NCBI RefSeq assembly: GCF_002127325.2
Contig: NC_035446.2
Span: forward strand, 153,380,629 to 153,444,628
Direction of reading: 5' to 3'
From: Helianthus annuus
Lineage: Eukaryota; Streptophyta; Magnoliopsida; Asterales; Asteraceae
Length of the DNA stretch: 64,000 nt
This document shows, in pieces, positions 41,374 to 52,065 of this stretch. A program made the position numbers and the translations under genes. The notes below the pieces were generated by a model. It saw only the letters and a program-made list of their open reading frames with translations, had not been told where the DNA came from and made no database searches. Position 1 is the first letter of the stretch. The number at the start of each line of letters is the position of its first letter.

Positions 41374-42950
41374 TTGTACGAGAGAAATATTTTGGACCAT
41401 TGATCACATTAATTCAATTATTAAGATAACATCGTAATTAATAGTTACGTAAAACACGTTTAGAAGAGAGAGAAAAGAGCCACAATTGTTTACTTTTTGA
41501 GGGTTAAATATATACTTCTAATTTTTTTTCCAAATCGAATAACCTTCATGATTCATAATCATGTCTAGAAGAGATATTTTGAACCATTCGTCACACTATG
41601 GGGTGTTTGTTTTTTGCAAGAAGTACTTCCTGACCTCTTATGTCTGCGTCGCGCAGACTACGCGCAGACATTTGGGTCTGCAACGTGTTTGTTTTTTGGA
41701 AGAGATTTCACTAAAAACACTCTTCTAGAGCTCTTCCTCGCGCAGATCTGGACCAAACTCTTCAAACCTCTTCAAAACACCTCTCTTTCAAAACACCTCC
41801 ACATCTTCAAACCTCAAAACACTAGCACCCATCTCCACTTCTCCAGCCAACACCTCACCTCCTCCGCCACCCCCTCCACCTCCGCCGCCCCTCCACTGTC
41901 GTTCACCCATCTCTAGTCGACACCGGCGGAAACTTCAATCAGAGATTTGTTGATAACACATAAGTGAACTCATATGATAAATTAACAACGCGGTGTACCA
42001 CTCATATAATCCTGAATGAGTTCTTGAGGAACGATAAGAAAATAGCAATAACATTGCCGGTTGTTCTGACAACTTCAATCAATCTCCGGCTTCACAAAAC
42101 CCAAAATCAGAGATCCATCTGGAAACCCCAAGCCAATCTCACTTTCCGATTCTGATTCCGATGAGTGATCGTTCCGGCAACTTCAATCATCTCCGGCTGT
42201 ACCACTATCATGAAGACAAACACTCACAATTTCTTCAATATCCATCATCATCCTCTTAATCTCAGTCTCCCTCTTTCACTTCACCAAATCCCCTCAAACC
42301 CTAACCCTAACCCCCAAATCACATGGAACAAATTACAAATTCAAGGTTTCCGGCGGATTTCGGTGTTGTACGTCGGTGTTGTATCGGTGGATTATGAGGC
42401 GGTTAATTCAGTTGTTGAAGAGTTTCAGAGGCTGGGAAGATCTTTACTTCCATGTTGTTTGAGGATAATCAAACAGATTGAATGGAGAGGAGAACTTTTA
42501 TCACATGTAAATTGTTATTTGTATTATAGTTTAGTTTGTTAATTGTTAGTGGTAGTTTGATGATTTTTTGTGTTAAATTTTATAAATTTGTTGGTAGTTT
42601 GCTGAATTTTTGTGTTTGTTATTAGAATTTTGTATCGTTATTCATGTCTATTATGTTGTTTTTGATTGTTATTCATGCTTACAGAAGTTAAAAAAACAAA
42701 CAATCTTGTTTTTGCAAACCGCAGAACTTTGGTTCACCTCTTCAGCTACAGATGTCTGCAAATGTGGTCCGCAGACTGCAGACGTTTTACATCTAAAAAA
42801 CAAACAACACCTAATTCAATTATTAAGATAACATCGTTACGTAAAATTAATACGTCTAGAGGAGGAAAAAAAGCCACAACTGTGTACTTTTGGGGGGTTA
42901 AATATAGTTCCAATTTTTTTTTTCAAAACGAATAAATTTTATGTTTTATT
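41374..42950. repeat. Tandem repeat, about 194-bp unit, interrupted by a transposon
   Basis: The unit beginning agagaaatattttggaccat at 41374 runs to about 41567. A second unit begins at about 41568 (agagatattttgaaccattc), breaks off at 41599, and resumes at 42812 (taattcaattattaagataa), ending near 42950. The interruption is the insertion at 41600-42811. The two units differ at scattered positions, so the duplication predates the insertion. Confidence 0.75.
41600..42811. mobile_element. PIF/Harbinger-like non-autonomous element (tentative)
   Basis: The boundaries come from comparing the two copies of the tandem repeat it interrupts. Ends: GGGGTGTTTGTTTTTT at the left, and at the right the complement GGTGTTGTTTGTTTTTT, a gapped terminal repeat. 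The flanks are TAT and TAA, consistent with a 3-bp TAA/TTA duplication with one change. Near both ends lie gtctgcg/gtctgcag-type inverted words. Inner ORFs, for example 42165-42542, have no domain I recognise and may be remains of a captured or degenerate gene. Confidence 0.5.
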
Positions 42951-42953
42951 AAA

Positions 42954-43740
42954 CTAGGTGATGCCCGCCCACGTTGCAGGGCGATTGCCGAATAATCCTC
43001 AATCAATTAAAAAAACAGTACTATAGTTTTGCAAGAAATAAAAAGTAAAAAGAGTGTTAGGCAGCTCTTTGACACGATTTTTAGTTGAGGGCAAAATCAT
43101 ATTTTTATTTTTACTTGGGGGAAAAATCAAAATTTTGTTCCCGATGGTCAAATCCTAATTTTTAGATAGGGGAAAACCATATTTTTATTTTGCACTGGGG
43201 AAAAACGTAATTTTGAATTGAGGGTGATATCGTAATTTTGAACCGAGGGGAAATTCGTAAATTTTAGCTGGGGGCAAAAGCATAAATTTATTTTGAACTG
43301 TGGGCAAATACGTAATTTTAAAACCTGGGCAAAACCGTAATTTTAAAGTAGGTATAAAATAATAAACTGGTGTAAAATCTTAAATTTTGAGCCGGGGGAA
43401 AAACCAAATTTTATTTTGAACTTGGGCGAGAACGTAATTTTGGTTGAGGGTAAAAGCGTAATTTTTTTACCGAGAGCAAAATCATATTTTTTAGCTCAGG
43501 GCAAAAGGGTAAACGTATTTTGAAGTTGAGGCAAAACCGTGTTTTTTAACTGGGGGCAAAAACGTAATTTTAAAGTGGATATAAAATAATAAACTGGTTG
43601 GTCTAATGGGTATTGCTCGCCGCCCATTTGAACCAATGGCACATATTCAAGGGCAAAAACATAATTTTAAAGCGTGTATAAAATAATAAACTGGTTGGTC
43701 CAATGGGGGAGGGGCGGAGGGGCGGCCGCCCATTTGAACC
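42954..43740 (-). mobile_element. Helitron-type 3' terminus and a degenerate GGGCAAAA-CGTAATTTT array
   Basis: Read on the - strand, the end has a GCCC...GGGC hairpin followed by ATCACCTAG and a T, the pattern of a Helitron 3' end (CTAG at 42954-42957). The other end is not found. From about 43060 to 43700 the sequence repeats a phrase of 30-40 bases in varied form, roughly (c/t)tggGGGCAAAAnCGTAATTTtnaa; I see more than a dozen versions. No coding capacity. Confidence 0.5.
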
Positions 43741-43807
43741 AATGACAAGGTGATACTATTCCCTGCCATGTTGTTTAATTGCTTCTACTGTTTCTTCACT
43801 TCAATTA

Positions 43808-44154
43808 GACTATGGGGTATGGGGCGGGGCTTGGGGCATGGGTTGGGTACAAAGGCCCAAGTCACCATCCCGGGTGGGGCTGGGTTTCGGCGTGGCCCCT
43901 TAGGCGGGGGTTTCAACCCGGGCGTTAGGCGGGCCTAGCGGTGTTCCGTGGCCGGCTCTCATTGGCTGGGTTGGCTAGGCTATAGGTGGCTAGAATTTAA
44001 ATTTAAAAAACAACCGTTTGGCTAAGCCAAACCCAAGCGGGCTAGCCACGCCCCGCCCCGCCATACCGACCCAACATACAACTGACGAACGGTGCCCCTC
44101 AAAGTACACGTGCCAACCCATGACCGAACCCCCACCCCACCATACTATACAGTC
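43808..44154. mobile_element. Tourist-like (PIF/Harbinger) MITE, copy 1
   Basis: 347 bp flanked by TTA (43805-43807 and 44155-44157). The left end is GACTATGGGGTATGGGGCGG, and the right end is the complement GACTGTATAGTATGGTGGGG. The interior is GC-rich and self-complementary, with gggcttggg/cccaagcc words. No coding capacity. The copy at 45142-45469 belongs to the same family. Confidence 0.8.
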
Positions 44155-44308
44155 TTATTAGCATAAAAGGATAATACTATTTTTTATTTGTTACTGTTTA
44201 AAATGTTACTGTTCAAAGCATTGGAAAATTAATATATAGGGTAATGTTTGAATTAATTATACTATAAAGAGTTTTATTATCTTTAATTTGAGTGTATATT
44301 TCTTAACA

Positions 44309-44336
44309 CTAGGAAGAAAGCCCGTGCGATGCACGG
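44309..44336 (-). mobile_element. Helitron-type 3' terminus
   Basis: On the - strand, a CCGTGC-ATC-GCACGG hairpin (complement of about 44322-44336) is followed by GCTTTCTTCCTAG and a T, with CTAG at 44309-44312. This matches the 3' end of plant Helitrons. The matching 5' end was not located, so only the terminus is annotated. The sequence from 44337 to 45141 has no gene I can support. Confidence 0.5.
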
Positions 44337-45141
44337 CATGCATAATAGCTATTGTTTGTTCGTGGTAAGACGTCTGACACGGCCAGAGCATAACATGTAA
44401 GACAATACGCCTACAAAGGGGCGTGCTTAAACTTTATTAAACCATGGGCCATAAATTGTTTCCTTGGCAAAACTTGCCGGCCAAAAAGAAGTGAAAAAAG
44501 ATGTCTTCCAAGAAAAAAAACATGAAACAGATGAAAGAAAAACGCATAAACTCTCGCACGCCTTCCTATCTTATTGGATAACAAATAGACCAAACTTTAG
44601 CTAACGCATGCCACCGTCATCCCCAATCCCATCACCAGCCAACTGACTGCAGTGAAATAACGAAAAGAAAACTATTAAAAATGGTATACTATGTTTACGT
44701 ATATATGCATCGAAAAGTAGTACGGGTTTTCATTACTAACACTAAGTGCAGACGGTATACCTTTCATGTGGGTCACTGTCAACTGTTTCTTCTGAATCCG
44801 AATCTGCATAAGCAGGCCTGGGAAGGAAAAGCACGAAACATTTATGTAGATGGTTATCCAAAATAAATATGCACAATTACATTGTTTATGGAAATCAGTC
44901 AATTATAGTTGAAAGTTTTTTTGTTGCCTTTCCATTTATAACGACACCAAGTTTATTTTTTTCAAAAACCAACTTCTCCCCTTATATGTCTTTATACATT
45001 CGAAGTGATGCGTTACCAAGTTTTTTTATTCCTATTTTTTATCGGTTTTGATTTTTTATCTGTTACCTGATCCGCCCGTTTTGTAGTTATATCAAATGAT
45101 CTAGTAGAATGAAACATAAAACTTTACAAGATAATATCTTA

Positions 45142-45469
45142 GGCCATGGGGTATGGGGCGGGGGTTTGGGCGTGGGTTGGGGGAAAACGCCCAAGGCACC
45201 ACCCCGGGTGGGCTTGGGTTAGGGCGTTGCCCTTGGGGCTTGGCTTTCAAGCCGGGCGTGGGGCGGGGGGACATGCTAGCTGGCTTGCTCTTATTAGCTT
45301 GCTCTTTTTGTATTATTTTTTTTAACAATCTGCCACACCCAACCCAAGCCCAACCCACGCCCCGCCATACCCCGGGGACACGTAACCAGGCGGTGGGGGG
45401 GCTCCCATTCCACGTGTCAACAAATGGCCCAACCCAAGCCCAACCCAAGCCCCACCATACCCCATGGTC
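45142..45469. mobile_element. Tourist-like (PIF/Harbinger) MITE, copy 2
   Basis: 328 bp flanked by TTA (45139-45141 and 45470-45472). The ends GGCCATGGGGTATGG and GACCATGGGGTATGG (complement of the right end) are inverted repeats with one difference. The interior can fold over much of its length. It is closely similar in sequence and arrangement to the MITE at 43808-44154, about 1 kb away. Confidence 0.85.
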
Positions 45470-45995
45470 TTATATTAACCTCCTTAACAAGCATGCCGAA
45501 AGGAAGAGAGATATAACAAAACCAAACCATATTCTAGAAAGAAGTCAATCGATAAAAAGGCAAGTCATATACCTGTCTAAACGACTTGTGAGGAGTTTTC
45601 CAAAATACCTAAAAAATTCAAAAGTAAACACTCAAACATTGGATAACATTGTAAAATAAGAGATTGTGAAATACACATGTTGTACTTTTTGTCATGTTCA
45701 AATTCAACATGTAAAGACTTACTGGGCTCTTTTTAATTGAACTACAACAATAATTGACATGCTAACTGTCCTTACAATTTACATAACTATATTATTACAT
45801 AATATTCTAACTGTTTAAATAAAACAATTTGCGAGCAACTATACATTTTTTAAATGAAGTTTGGGTGGCAAACCAGCCCTTTATAAGTGAAGGGTTGGAA
45901 TCATCACTAAAAAGACCATACATGCTGATATAAATACAAATCTGCACATACAAATTGCAGCAAACTTGGATGACACATTTCATTGAGCACTTGGT

Positions 45996-47009
45996 CAGGG
46001 CCGTTCCTACGTTTTCGGAGGCCCTAATCGAACTAAGAAGTGGAGGCCCTTTTGCAAAATTATCATTTTCAACGTATTTAGTAACAAAACCCTCCTCCTT
46101 TCTCAAAAGTTATGATTCGATTTTTTTGCATAACCAGATTCAAAAGTTCGGATTCGATTCGACATTACTAAAATATAAATCTATTCTATTATAATGATTA
46201 ACAATTGGCCCTAAACAGCAAATTAAAATAATAAAATAAGCCCTAAGTGTCTAAAAACAAATTGAAATAAGCAAATAAGCGCTAATTCCCTAAACAACAA
46301 TTTAAAATCAACAAAATGAGAATGACTAACCTGAGTAAGAGCCACATAATTAAATCGCAAAAAGGAGTTAAAGTGCCAAAATCCAATGTGTTTCAGGTTC
46401 CAAGCCACTGGCCAGCCACAAAACTAAACTGCAAAACAGAGTCAGAGTACTGCCAATGTCTTCAAAGTTGCAAGTTTCAAATTATAAAATCGAGTTTCGA
46501 CAAATCACAATACTGATTTCAGTTTATGTTTGGGGCTTCGATCGATCTCGAATTCGATCAAGATATAAGAGTGTTACTAACTTCGATCTCGAATTCGATC
46601 AACACTGTGTTAGACTGATTTTAGATTCTGAGTGGAGTTTGATTTGAACATCGATTTCAGACTTTTTTATATAAAAAGAGTAAAAAAAAGGGTCGTTGTT
46701 ACCTGTCATTGCGGTGATTGCTTGGTGCCGTACTGCTGTTTGACATTGCCGATTGGGATGCCAGGTGCCATAATTATCATCGGGGTGATTGGTTGGTGCC
46801 ATATAGGAAACCCAAACAGCCAAACGACTTCTCTGATAGTTTACAGGGCCGCTAATGAATTCACGTACAGTGGTAACATTTGGGCTTAATGGCAGTGTCT
46901 TATAAATAATGGGCCTAGTATAAAGAAACCCTATTGATATATTGAGGCCCTTCAATTTTGATGGCCCTAGGCCTGGGCCTAGGGTAGTTAGTCTATTGGG
47001 CCGGCCCTG
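45996..47009. mobile_element. hAT-like non-autonomous element, 8-bp target duplication
   Basis: 1014 bp bounded by CAGGGCCG at the left and CGGCCCTG at the right, with CACTTGGT duplicated perfectly (45988-45995 and 47010-47017). The sub-terminal text gaggccctaa and ggccctaggcctggg is common in plant hAT elements. A 187-codon ORF on the - strand has no transposase domain that I can recognise and contains low-complexity text, so I do not call it. The flanks, about 45800-45987 and 47018-47500, hold no clear gene. Confidence 0.85.
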
Positions 47010-47838
47010 CACTTGGTAGGCATAAGTAAACCTTTCAGTCTTAAACATTAATGAAGCAATAACCAAAATCAATATAGATGCAAGTGAATGTAAGCAGTTG
47101 TAACAATTTACCTCATCGTCCAACACCACATGCGTAGAAGGTACCGAGAATGGCGGAAACAACTGAAGCCTAAATCCCTAAACCTTCCATTGCTGGAATC
47201 CATAGCCACCGGAACACCACCCACTGTTGTTCGTAGAACACCATCAACCGCCACTGAGCCCTAACCATACATGTGTCGTCGGAACCTAAAATCGTCCATC
47301 CTACTTGTGCACATCCATTTTAATTCGTTCAAACTCACTAGTGCTCTACCCGTTTCCGTCGATCGGTTACCTCAGACCACCAAGAACCCATCACAACCCA
47401 GATTAAATTGGTAAAGCCCCTTGTGGTGATTGGAATACAACGACCCTATAGAGACCGACGATGAGAAAAGAAACGTGATTTATCAAGTCTTATTTTGTGC
47501 GTTTGGATGATGAAGGGTTTCATAGTTATTGACATTGAATTGAATAAATGATGAATTTAGTGTCGCTGGTTATCATAAATGCCTAAATTAATAAGAATTT
47601 TCTTTATAAATTTTATTCATTTTAATAGTAATGCAGAAATGCAATTTTGCCTTTATAGTTTTTACTATGATAATAAAGTGTTGTACCATAAGCAATATAG
47701 CTTGTAATTACTTAACTTTTGCAAGAACCCTTGTGAAATGCTTTATAATATACTATTGAAAGACACAAATGTATTTAAGAGGCAAGGTTGTAAAAAAGTT
47801 GATATAACTAAATTTTTAAGTATATATAGATATAGATT

Positions 47839-48045
47839 AATTTGAAGAAAGAATGTATTTAAGAGACTCATGTATTTAAGAGTCTCATTAATGAAGGTTG
47901 TAAAATAGTTCATATAACTAAGTCTAATTTGTTACGATTATAATATTAATTTTATTAATTTGAAGAAAGAATGTATTTAAGAGACTCATGTATTTAAGAG
48001 TCTCATTAATGAAGGTTGTAAAATAGTTCATATAACTAAATTTTT
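47839..48045. repeat. Tandem duplication, period about 118 bp
   Basis: The stretch tttgaagaaagaatgtattt through aaaatagttcatataacta at about 47841-47924 is repeated almost exactly at 47959-48040. Each copy contains an inner inverted pair, aagagactca/tgtatttaagagtctcatt. No gene is involved. Confidence 0.8.
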
Positions 48046-48120
48046 AATTATATATAGATATATGATTCATAGTCTGTAATACGTGATTTTTAAACAATTA
48101 TAACAATGCATGATTTTATA

Positions 48121-50296
48121 GAAACGGGATCAGAAGAAAACGGCAAAAACTGTGAGAACGGTGAGAACGCATCCTGACCGAACACGTGGCGTGGGGCTTG
48201 ATCAGGGACTGAGGGGTTTTTTTGTCTTTTTAGTATTCTTCTCCTTTCACGATTTTCGCGTTTGACATGCTTCTTTATTTTTGGCGTGCAGGATAATTTT
48301 GGCGTTTTGTAGATTTATTAATTATTTGGCGTTTATTGTTTTTTTCTCAGATTTCTCTTTGAGTTAATTCTTTTTGTGTCACACAGTTAATATTTTGGCG
48401 TTATGGCTTTTTCCATGTCATTTTTAGCGTTTTGTATCTTTTTGTTAATAATTATTACCATAGATTAATATTTTAAAAATTTACAATAACTCGAAAATCA
48501 AAATAATCTAATAGTCTTCCGTAGATGGGATTACATCAGAGATGTACCCATCGCTTTGTTCTTCACTTTCTTCAGATTCTTCATCATTAAATTTCATTTT
48601 TGCGTATAACGCCATTAGCTCGTCTCTTCTTTGCTGCAGCCTATTCAAGAATATCACTGCATCCTTGGATTTTGGATCGTTTGAATGTGTTAAATCACAG
48701 AGTTGTCCAATGATAGATAGCAACCATGTCTTCAATATTTCTTCCATTGGTCTTGAATATTGCACCTCGTTTTTATAAGTCACTTCAAGTGTTCCTTCTT
48801 TCTCATGCAATACCCAACTGCTAAGTTTTGGTATTTGTGTATCTTCAATATCATCATCATCTTCATCATCTTCTGCTGGAAACTTTCTCTCCAGTCTTTT
48901 TATTACAGTTCTTGTTCTTTCACAATCGTTGTCTCTTGGAACCCCAAGGGCCAGGATATCCTTCTGAACATTTTCATTCATTCCCATCATGGCTTTTATT
49001 GTTCTTACCTTAACCCTTCTCCTGTCAGCAAGCGAACTTTATGATGAATCTTTTTTCCTTTCTTTCAAACCTCCATGCAATAACCTAAGCCATTTTTTAA
49101 ATTTTTTGGCGTTTTGGAGAATATGTGGCGTTTTAGTTTTTTTGACGTGTTTGAACTTGGGTTCTGATGGTCTTCTTTTATATTGATTTTTTTTCTTGCG
49201 TATGTCAGGTAATTATGGCGTTTGAAAAAAGATAAATAAATTTAATATAATAAATGTTAGTAATTATGTTTTCCGTCATTTCATTTTACTGTTTTTTGCA
49301 GTTTACCGTGTTTTGTTTTCAGACTCAATTGTTTTAATGGTGTAACACGTCAAATCTTTTGACGGCTGTAAATATGGCATTTTGTTTTCCAATGGCGGTT
49401 AGATAACTATTGGACTTCTTTTGTTTTATATTCTTTTGCACATTTTTTCACTCTTTTTTTATAATATTAGTTGTTCAAATTAATTTTATTATAGTTTGGT
49501 AGTTTATTGGGGGGCTTTTGTATGGCATTATGGCGTTTTACACGTATTTGCTAATTTTGGTGTTTTATTATATTTTTCGTTATAGCATTAATATTATTTT
49601 GTTGTTTATTAACTGACATTACAAAACAAACAATAGACAAAGAAAATTAAAAAAAACAAAGTAGAAGCAATTTATTATTTTAAATCTTCAGTGTCATTAG
49701 TCTCTTTTTCTTTTGAAACGACAAGAAATGTGACAAATAAATGGCTTTTTGGGTTTGGCGTTGATTATTTTCTTTGTTCATGTGTTGAATTGTCTTTGTT
49801 GATGTTTGAGTCATAGAGCGACCCCCTCTGGGTGGATGCTATTTGCCACTGGTATAGGTCTCTTCTTATCATCCAAACCTTCTTCAGGAACAAAGATGAC
49901 AGTATGACATATGGGTGTCATCAGTCCCTCTTTTTTCAATTTTGTCAATCTCATGCAGCAAAATCTTTCTTCACTCTCGTAAAAAATCACTAAATGAAGG
50001 TTCATGCAGAACTTTACTGAGGATCAAAGAAAAGATGTTTGCTGGCGTTGTATTTTTTGGCGTTTTTACATTGAGTTGTAAATTTTTTTAGCAACCACGG
50101 TGTGTTTTTTTGGTGTGATAAACGGAAGGTGGTGAGACGTTTCTATTTATAGAATTTTTTTGGCACGTAGGTTAGGCGGGATGTTATTTTTATAATACAA
50201 AATGTAAATGACATTTATTCGGATGTTTTGATCGGACGATCCATAAGCGTTCTCTCCGTTCTCACACTTTTGAGCGTTTTCTCTAAATCCTAACCC
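48121..50296. mobile_element. MULE-like element (2.2 kb), 9-10 bp target duplication, carries an unknown ORF
   Basis: The terminal inverted repeats are GAAACGGGATCAGAAGAAAA...TGTGAGAACGGTGAGAACG at the left, and the complement of ...CGTTCTCTCCGTTCTCACACTT at the right. TGATTTTATA lies immediately outside both ends (48111-48120 and 50297-50306), as made by Mutator-type transposases. The element is the same family as F6 at 31072-33554 but in the opposite orientation. It contains the ORF at 48508-48990, a C-terminal remnant ending KETNDTEDLK on the - strand near 49685, a 64-codon - strand ORF at 49811-50005 with no known domain, and repeated TGGCGTTTT words. No transposase domain is recognised. 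Confidence 0.8.
48508..48990 (-). CDS. Unrecognised acidic protein, 160 aa, inside the MULE-like element
   Basis: Open from ATG 48990 to a stop at 48508-48510; ATGs three and nine bases further in (48987, 48981) are alternatives. The N-terminal part is mixed (NENVQKDILALGVPRDNDCE, then a basic RTRTVIKRLERK). An acidic run EDDEDDDDIED lies at about 57-66. A central region follows with IPKLSSWVLHEKEGTLEV and EEILKTWLLSIIGQLCDL, which could be helical. The C-terminus is again acidic and Ser-rich (DEESEESEEQSDGY). I recognise no domain, and it lacks zinc knuckles or DDE motifs. A donor-like AAGGTAAGA lies just upstream, so this may be the last exon of a longer gene. Whether it is element-encoded or a captured host fragment is open. 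Confidence 0.45.
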   Translation of the reverse strand: MMGMNENVQKDILALGVPRDNDCERTRTVIKRLERKFPAEDDEDDDDIEDTQIPKLSSWVLHEKEGTLEVTYKNEVQYSRPMEEILKTWLLSIIGQLCDLTHSNDPKSKDAVIFLNRLQQRRDELMALYAKMKFNDEESEESEEQSDGYISDVIPSTEDY

Positions 50297-50306
50297 TGAT
50301 TTTATA

Positions 50307-51779
50307 TACGTGATACATAATTATGTGTGATTTTGGTGGTTTCATACGCTAAAAATTCCTTTTTTTTATCCACTGAGATTTTATTATACAACACAAGGCT
50401 ACCAATAATGAACCGGAGCAAAACACATAGAAGATTAATACAATGAAAATTCAAAATTACACCAAGAGTTTCTTGGTTTATGGATTATTTTTTCCTTTTC
50501 CCATAGAAACGTATTCATCTTGATTTAATATCTATATCTGTGTTGAGGATATTGTGCTGTAATGGGTTTTTTCCTTCCACCCACACAACACAACACGAAC
50601 CAAACTATCATGCATATTCGAACCTAATAGATTATCGGAACACGTATTTTTTAACTCTATTTATATTTTTAACGGCAATTTTAATAAGATGTTAGAACCA
50701 CCTTACACCATAAACATATGTGATGTAATATATATTTTTGAACTCTTTTTATATGATTGTTACTATTTTGGGTCCAATTTAAATTAGATACTGAAAACTA
50801 AAGTGAAGCCGAGTAGAATTATTGTGGGGTCCATATGTGTTGGAAATGGACTAAACAAAAAGATGTCATTCTCACTCTCAGTCATGGGATGCTTTTTTGT
50901 ATGTCTTTTTGTTTTTCTTGGTGTCGTGTGTCGTTTATCTTTTACCGATGCAAATCTTTCTTTTCCTTTTATTTATTTTCTTTATGATTTTTCTCCTAAA
51001 AGTAGAAATTTGAAAAGAAAAAAACATTATTTTGTCTTGCTGACCTATGAGTCAAAGTTAAAACTCTTTGTGTGTAAACCTTTAGGTTTATGCGACTTGT
51101 TTGGGTTTTTCTTTTACTTTTTGGGCAAAATTCTTTTAGGCGTATGTGACTTCTTTGAGCATGGCCTTTCCAACAGTGTCTTCTAAGACTCTTTTCTAAT
51201 TCGACCATTGAATCTGTTATTGGTTCAACCGAAAATCTCTAAAACTACCATGTCAATTATAGAGCGATTCATTGCTTCCGCACAAAACTGGTGTGTCGTC
51301 TGACCCATCCATCCGGATTTAAATACTTTACATATGACACACTTAAACGAGTATATATTGTTCACTCTTCCTATAGTTGAATGTTTGAGAACTCACAATT
51401 ATTCGCTAATACTTCAAAAATAAAAGAATACACTTTTTAACCGTTAATCATACAACAAACCAAACCAAGAGAATGTACGATTGTGATCAAATATGTGGCA
51501 TGTGGGTTCTTAATAATTAGGAGTTCACTAATTACATATAGGAATAAGGTATGTAGGATAAAATATAAAACATTGATCTAACAATCTAATGGTTGTGATT
51601 AAAAGTAAAAAAACAAAAAGGTTAAAATGCAAAACATAAAACCTTTGGGTTAGAAATGAAAAATCAACAATTTTTTTGAAACCCTCCCCATGCTTAAGTT
51701 ACAAACCATAATGCACAAACATTTTCTTAATTTATAATATGGTAATAAGATATTGCTATAGTTTTATATAATTTTAAGA
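50307..51779. other. Non-coding region, no feature recognised
   Basis: AT-rich. A + strand ORF of 127 codons at 50803-51186 is Phe/Leu/Cys-rich (FFVCLFVFLGVVCRLSF) in T-rich DNA. It has no homologue I recognise, so I treat it as chance. No element ends were found. Confidence 0.4.
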
Positions 51780-52065
51780 TAAATTACAATCTAAGTGATT
51801 ACGTACCAATACGTGATTACGTACCAATACGTTATTATGTAACATGCAATATATTTAGATGCAAGTATAACATTACGTGATTATGTACCAGTACGTAACT
51901 ACGTAATATGCATTATATTCAAATACAAGTATAATGTTACGTGGTTTTGTATAATGTTACGTAATTTTGTATAACGCTACGTGATTTGTACTAGTACGTA
52001 ATTACGTAACTATGTATCATTACGTAAGATTACATACTCCTGATACGTGATTACATGGACGTTAT
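51780..52065. repeat. Degenerate array of ACGTGATTACGTACC / TACGTAATTACGTA words
   Basis: Across about 285 bp, acgtgatta, acgtaatta and acgtacc recur every 12-30 bases, many as palindromes around TACGTA. Two early copies are exact (acgtgattacgtaccaat). The rest drift. No element ends were found beside it. Confidence 0.7.

Noticed and set aside
42165..42542. 125-codon ORF inside the PIF/Harbinger-like element
   Set aside because: Low-complexity His/Asn/Pro text followed by unrelated sequence; no family recognised, so not called as a gene.
46599..47162. 187-codon - strand ORF in the hAT element
   Set aside because: It crosses the element boundary at 47009 into flanking DNA, so it cannot be an element gene; no domain seen.
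50803..51186. 127-codon Phe-rich ORF
   Set aside because: Composition follows T-rich DNA; no recognisable feature and no neighbours that would explain it.
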